NCBI RefSeq assembly: GCF_027946175.1
Contig: NZ_AP026671.1
Coordinates: 1,488,001 to 1,552,000, forward strand
From: Nitratiruptor tergarcus DSM 16512
GTDB lineage: Bacteria; Campylobacterota; Campylobacteria; Campylobacterales; Nitratiruptoraceae
DNA length: 64,000 bases
Direction: 5' to 3'
The notes below the pieces were generated by a model. It was not told where the DNA came from and did no database searches. It saw only the letters and a program-made list of their open reading frames with translations. Made by a program: the position numbers and the translations under genes. Shown here in pieces: positions 60,919 through 64,000 of the stretch; the first letter of the stretch is position 1, and each line of letters starts with the position of its first letter.

Positions 60919-61554
60919 ATGAACAAAATTGCAAAATATCTCACAATTTTGATTATTGGCATTGCTGTTATCTTTGGAGCCATCAAGCTTGCCAAAAAAG
61001 AGGAACTGCAATTTATAAAGCCCCAAAAAATAAGTGTGACGCCATCTGTAGATAGTTTTGCACATAAAAAAGATCGCAATACTATACAAAATGGTGATAC
61101 AAAAACAAAAATTGCTCTCTTTGCATCAAACTACCTAGTAGTAAAGGTACCAAAAAATACTTTACCCCAAAAACTCATCTATAACAACCATAGCTATCCC
61201 CTTCATAAAGTAAAAGAAGAAAAAAACTTCATTCTCCTTGCAACTCCTATTATAAAAACACCTATAAAGCAAAAACATGTACCTGTAAAACTCCTATACA
61301 AGAAAAAGTCTGCATATATCGTACCTTTGGATGCGCTTATAACCTATAGCAATAAAAACTATTTGCTTGTCAAAAACGGTAAGCTGCAGATAGTAGAAGC
61401 AAACATTATAAAAATAGAGAAACAGAAAAACTATGCAGTTGTAAAAAATAATCTAGAAGGTAATGAGATTGCAATAGGCTCGCAAGAAAGGTTAAGGCAA
61501 GAGCTGCAAAAACTCTTGCATACTCCTACAAAAAGCCAAGTTCAGCTAAAATAG
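60919..61554 (+). CDS. Adaptor-like protein lacking lipoyl and hairpin domains
   Basis: 211 aa. One N-terminal membrane helix, then a periplasmic part. Its C-terminal half (AYIVPLDALITYSNKNYLLV, LQIVEANIIKIEKQKNYAVV, NNLEGNEIAIGS) is laid out like the beta-barrel/proximal end of membrane fusion proteins such as that at 38866, but the lipoyl and coiled-coil parts are missing. It is therefore a reduced adaptor relative or a remnant. No pump gene is adjacent. It overlaps the convergent small gene by 29 bp. Confidence 0.68.
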   Translation: MNKIAKYLTILIIGIAVIFGAIKLAKKEELQFIKPQKISVTPSVDSFAHKKDRNTIQNGDTKTKIALFASNYLVVKVPKNTLPQKLIYNNHSYPLHKVKEEKNFILLATPIIKTPIKQKHVPVKLLYKKKSAYIVPLDALITYSNKNYLLVKNGKLQIVEANIIKIEKQKNYAVVKNNLEGNEIAIGSQERLRQELQKLLHTPTKSQVQLK

Positions 61555-61747
61555 GCTCTATCTTTGCACTGATTTCAAGGAGTTTCTCTTTAAGCTTACT
61601 CCACACATACTGGTCAGCTTGATCCTCAATATACCACTCTTCAATATGCTTGAGTGCATTTGATTTCTCTTCTTCGCTTAAATTCTCACTTTTTTTAATA
61701 GCATCTTTGAGACGTTCAAGCTTTTCATGATGTTTATGATGTGGCAT
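61526..61747 (-). CDS. Small helical protein (DUF4404-like)
   Basis: 73 aa, His/Lys/Glu-rich. It starts MPHHKHHEKLERLKDAIKK and is probably all helical. A good AAAGGAG precedes the ATG. It resembles short DUF4404-type proteins, whose function is not known. It overlaps the gene at 60919 tail-to-tail. Confidence 0.68.
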   Translation of the reverse strand: MPHHKHHEKLERLKDAIKKSENLSEEEKSNALKHIEEWYIEDQADQYVWSKLKEKLLEISAKIEPILAELGFL

Positions 61748-61844
61748 ATATGCTCCTTTTTTACAAAATTATACCCTAAATAAATTAAGAGTAATTTTAT
61801 CTTATTTAGGTTATATTAAGAAAAATTCATATAAAGGACACATA

Positions 61845-62270
61845 ATGACAATGGAAGAGACAATCAACCAGATTAAAGAGGATTTTGAACTTCTTGGCGA
61901 TCCCAACGCTATTATTGAGTATATTTTGGAGATGGGTGAGCAAAATGAGATGCATCTCCCGCCAGAACTCAAAAATGATGAAACGAAGATTCATGGTTGT
62001 GCAAGTGATGCATGGATGATTGAAGAGTGTAAAGATGGTAAATTGCATTTCACCGTAGAAGGAAGCAGTGAATTAGCAAAAGGGATGATCCCATTGATGC
62101 TCAAAATCTTTAACGACCGCACTCCTGATGAGATTCTCTCTTTTGATCCCCAAAAACTCTATGCCCTAGGATTTGATAAAATTTTGAGTCCTACGAGACT
62201 ACAAGGGATGGAAGCCTTTTTAAAACGTATCTATACAGCTGCCCAGAAGTGTAAAGAGCAAAATATATAG
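61845..62270 (+). CDS. sufE: SufE family Fe-S cluster assembly protein
   Basis: 141 aa, typical SufE size. The sulfur-accepting Cys sits in IHGCASDAWMIEE (GCxSxxW motif). SufE takes persulfide from a cysteine desulfurase and passes it to the Fe-S scaffold. No sufS or nifS is in this window. AAAGGA precedes the ATG. Confidence 0.93.
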   Translation: MTMEETINQIKEDFELLGDPNAIIEYILEMGEQNEMHLPPELKNDETKIHGCASDAWMIEECKDGKLHFTVEGSSELAKGMIPLMLKIFNDRTPDEILSFDPQKLYALGFDKILSPTRLQGMEAFLKRIYTAAQKCKEQNI

Positions 62271-62277
62271 TTTGCGC

Positions 62278-62283
62278 TATAAT
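62278..62283 (+). promoter_or_regulatory. -10 box before the gene at 62307
   Basis: TATAAT 24 bp before the ATG, with AAAAGAGGT as ribosome site. No -35 is clear. Confidence 0.5.
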
Positions 62284-62306
62284 TTTGGCAAAAAAGAGGT
62301 AAGCAG

Positions 62307-63461
62307 ATGAAAAAAATCTCTTTGCTTGTAATAAGCATTACACTCTCTTTTGCCATGGACGCTCCAAGCGGAGATTATCTAGGCTCGCTTATCGATTATT
62401 TAAAGAGTAAAAGTGTGCCTGTAAATGGCACATTTTATCAGTACGATTTTGAAAAAGATGGAAAAATCGATCGCAGCGATTGGCTTTATGTTGCCAATAA
62501 TGCGCAAAAAACTCCTTATCGTCTTATGGGAAAAACACCAACCGACCAAGACGCCTTTGGGTGGTTGTTACTAACTACAATACCCAAAGATCTTAATCTC
62601 AACAACCCTTCAGGATACTTTGTCAAAATTGATTGTCCTAAAGATTATGAACTCTATGGACAAAAACATGCTGGTGCATTTTCATGGGTATACATTGTCA
62701 ATAGTAAAGTGTATAAACTTATGGGAGCAAAGTCAAATCACAATTTTGATTATCTCGATATTAATGGTGACGATAATCCAGATCCTTTACCAAACCTCTC
62801 TGCTTCAATAGATACCTCAATGCAAGTGCATTTCAATACCATAGAGTCACAACAAAGCAGCAGTGCTGAGCAAAAATATACATGTGAAGAGAGAATTGAA
62901 AAAAGCTATCAAGGCAGTCAAGTATCAATGGTGCGATCCTCTTGGTACCAGGGAAACGTGAAATATAATTGCAAATTAAATGCACTCAATCCATGGTCTT
63001 TAGCTGTTGAAACTCTTGCTGTTAACAATATTATAAGAACAGAAAATTACGATATGCAATATGATAGGCACCATCTTCAAGGCACTGCTACATATAACTA
63101 TAAATCTGGAAGTGTCCATATTGTTGGAAGTTATGACAACAAAGCATTTAATTGCTATGAATACTACCGCAAAATAGTACCTCTTACATTGCATAACAAT
63201 AATCCTGACGAGATTGAAAACATAATGGAAGAGTGGGGAGCAGATGGACCTTGTGATGAAAACTTTTTGCGCACTACCTGCCCTGCTTGGTACTATAACG
63301 AGCTCCAAGAGTGTACAGCTACTGGCCAAAAACAATCAACTCCTCTAGGTATTTTAAGTGCCAAAAAATTCAATACCTCTTTTATGAGAGATTTTGCAAT
63401 TTATGAAAATAGTGGGAAAGTAGATCTCGTTCATACTGAAGAGAGCTATAAAAAAGAGTAA
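62307..63461 (+). CDS. Exported Cys-containing protein with EF-hand-like motifs
   Basis: 384 aa. Signal peptide (ITLSFAMDAPS). Two calcium-loop-like segments occur: DFEKDGKIDRSDW and DINGDDNPDPLP. About ten Cys, several paired (for example CPKDYELYG, CEERIEKS, CPAWYYNELQEC), suggest disulfides in the periplasm. Many short aromatic/Gly strands follow. I know no family. It is followed by a strong hairpin shared with the rplT operon. Confidence 0.7.
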   Translation: MKKISLLVISITLSFAMDAPSGDYLGSLIDYLKSKSVPVNGTFYQYDFEKDGKIDRSDWLYVANNAQKTPYRLMGKTPTDQDAFGWLLLTTIPKDLNLNNPSGYFVKIDCPKDYELYGQKHAGAFSWVYIVNSKVYKLMGAKSNHNFDYLDINGDDNPDPLPNLSASIDTSMQVHFNTIESQQSSSAEQKYTCEERIEKSYQGSQVSMVRSSWYQGNVKYNCKLNALNPWSLAVETLAVNNIIRTENYDMQYDRHHLQGTATYNYKSGSVHIVGSYDNKAFNCYEYYRKIVPLTLHNNNPDEIENIMEEWGADGPCDENFLRTTCPAWYYNELQECTATGQKQSTPLGILSAKKFNTSFMRDFAIYENSGKVDLVHTEESYKKE

Positions 63462-63463
63462 CA

Positions 63464-63497
63464 AACACTGGAGCTTTCGCTCCAAGTGTATATTTAA
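63464..63497. terminator. Bidirectional terminator between 62307 gene and rplT
   Basis: ACACTGGAGC-TTTC-GCTCCAAGTGT forms a strong stem with one bulge and TATATTT after it. It sits between the two convergent stop codons (63461 plus, 63494 minus) and can serve both. Confidence 0.75.
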
Positions 63498-63847
63498 GAG
63501 AGGGCAGCCTTTGCTTTTTCTACAACTTTTGCAAAAGCTTCTGGTTCATTCATAGCCATATCTGCCAAGATCTTTCTGTCAAGCTCAATATTTGCCTGCT
63601 TGAGACCATGAATAAATCGTGAATAACTTATATCATTCAGTCTGCATGCTGCATTGATTCTTGTGATCCAAAGTTTTCTAAAATCTCTTTTTTTCTGCTT
63701 TCTATCACGATATGCATAGACAAGACTTCTCTCAAGCTGCTCTTTTGCTTTTCTAAAATGTTTTCTTCTACCGCTGTAGAAACCCTTTGCAAGCTTTAAA
63801 ATCTTTTTGTGTCTTCTTCTTCTAACAACACCTGTTTTTACTCTCAT
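63494..63847 (-). CDS. rplT: 50S ribosomal protein L20
   Basis: 117 aa, normal length. The N-terminal [20 protein letters not shown] and [16 protein letters not shown], then [20 protein letters not shown], are the L20 signature. L20 binds 23S rRNA early in 50S assembly. It follows rpmI in the usual infC-rpmI-rplT order, 76 bp apart. The ATG has GGGAGAAAAC before it. Confidence 0.97.
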   Translation of the reverse strand: MRVKTGVVRRRRHKKILKLAKGFYSGRRKHFRKAKEQLERSLVYAYRDRKQKKRDFRKLWITRINAACRLNDISYSRFIHGLKQANIELDRKILADMAMNEPEAFAKVVEKAKAALS

Positions 63848-63923
63848 TGTTTTCTCCCTTTACCTTTGATTTTTTTAGGTGCCGCTTTTGCGGACTTGAC
63901 CCGATATGGGTGGAGTTACTATC

Positions 63924-64000
63924 TTAATATGTAGATATTAACTCTCGTACTCTTGGCTCATCCACTTTGCTTACATAGTGTGGAGCTCTGAGGTGTCTTT
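63924..64000 (-). CDS. rpmI: 50S ribosomal protein L35, C-terminal fragment
   Basis: The last 24 codons and stop of L35 run off the window end on the minus strand: RHLRAPHYVSKVDEPRVREL and a short ISTY end. The match to the L35 C-terminus and the place upstream of rplT make the call secure. The N-terminal part lies beyond 64000. Confidence 0.92.
   Translation of the reverse strand, partial: RHLRAPHYVSKVDEPRVRELISTY

Noticed and set aside
63870-63900. CCGC-AAAA-GCGG stem between rpmI and rplT as terminator
   Set aside because: On the transcribed strand it is followed by A and not T. The two ribosomal genes are normally co-transcribed.

Overview
The window looks like a chromosomal segment of a low-GC Campylobacterota (Epsilonproteobacteria) species, probably a free-living, possibly hydrothermal-vent lineage. 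This rests on gene style: short overlapping operons, AGGA/AAGGA ribosome sites, TATAAT -10 boxes with weak -35 elements, a 12-heme cytochrome, NnrS, a PAS energy-taxis-like protein, and rpmI-rplT. No 16S rRNA is present, so the genus is an inference only.

Layout. 0-3 kb: three-gene exported operon (lipoprotein, transglutaminase-like protein with a Pro-rich linker, membrane-anchored protein). 3.1-6.7 kb (minus): minimal chaperone-usher fimbria with a spore-coat-U subunit, whose promoter contains a 7-bp tandem repeat. 7-10.7 kb (minus): unknown exported protein, then DUF2207 and LemA. 11-15.9 kb (minus): CopB, CopA multicopper oxidase and a dodecaheme cytochrome c. 16-20.2 kb (plus): two methyltransferases, an orphan protein, PurT, YjbQ and a 2-hydroxyacid dehydrogenase. 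20.2-21.8 kb (minus): exported phosphoesterase, SRP RNA, and tRNAs Ser(GGA), Ser(UGA), Cys, Leu(UAA) and Gly(GCC). 21.9-25.8 kb (plus): ilvD, rsgA and a PAS/MCP-like protein.

25.8-36.8 kb (minus): a coupled gene block with the look of a phage-defence operon. It holds a Uma2-type nuclease, a PLD-SNF2 helicase fusion, an Eco57I/PglX-like adenine methyltransferase and an SMC/RecF-like ATPase, and ends in a fumarylacetoacetase-family gene. nnrS lies directly upstream and has an FNR-type box centred at -41.5. The combination resembles DISARM, BREX and type ISP parts but matches none of them completely.

37-47.5 kb (plus): TetR regulator and RND efflux operon, a frameshifted TauE/SafE exporter, a permease encoded as two halves, a chromate transporter, a small unknown protein and an APC permease.

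47.9-58.7 kb: the most unusual region, a dense, AT-rich, almost wholly exported gene set. It contains a COG3014 lipoprotein, an ankyrin protein (minus), a protein of six ~32-aa Asn/Gly repeats, a smaller protein with related repeats, a CsgG-like lipoprotein, a TAXI-like binding protein, a pentapeptide-repeat protein, a DUF2807-like adhesin, YcfL-like and LpoB-like lipoproteins, an unknown protein and a FlgT-like protein. I read it as a curli-like surface-fibre or matrix secretion system of unfamiliar type. A GNxGI-like motif recurs in four of the proteins.

58.8-64 kb: DedA, VIT/CCC1 and Sir2 (minus), an adaptor fragment, a small helical protein, SufE, a Cys-rich exported protein, rplT and the 3' end of rpmI.
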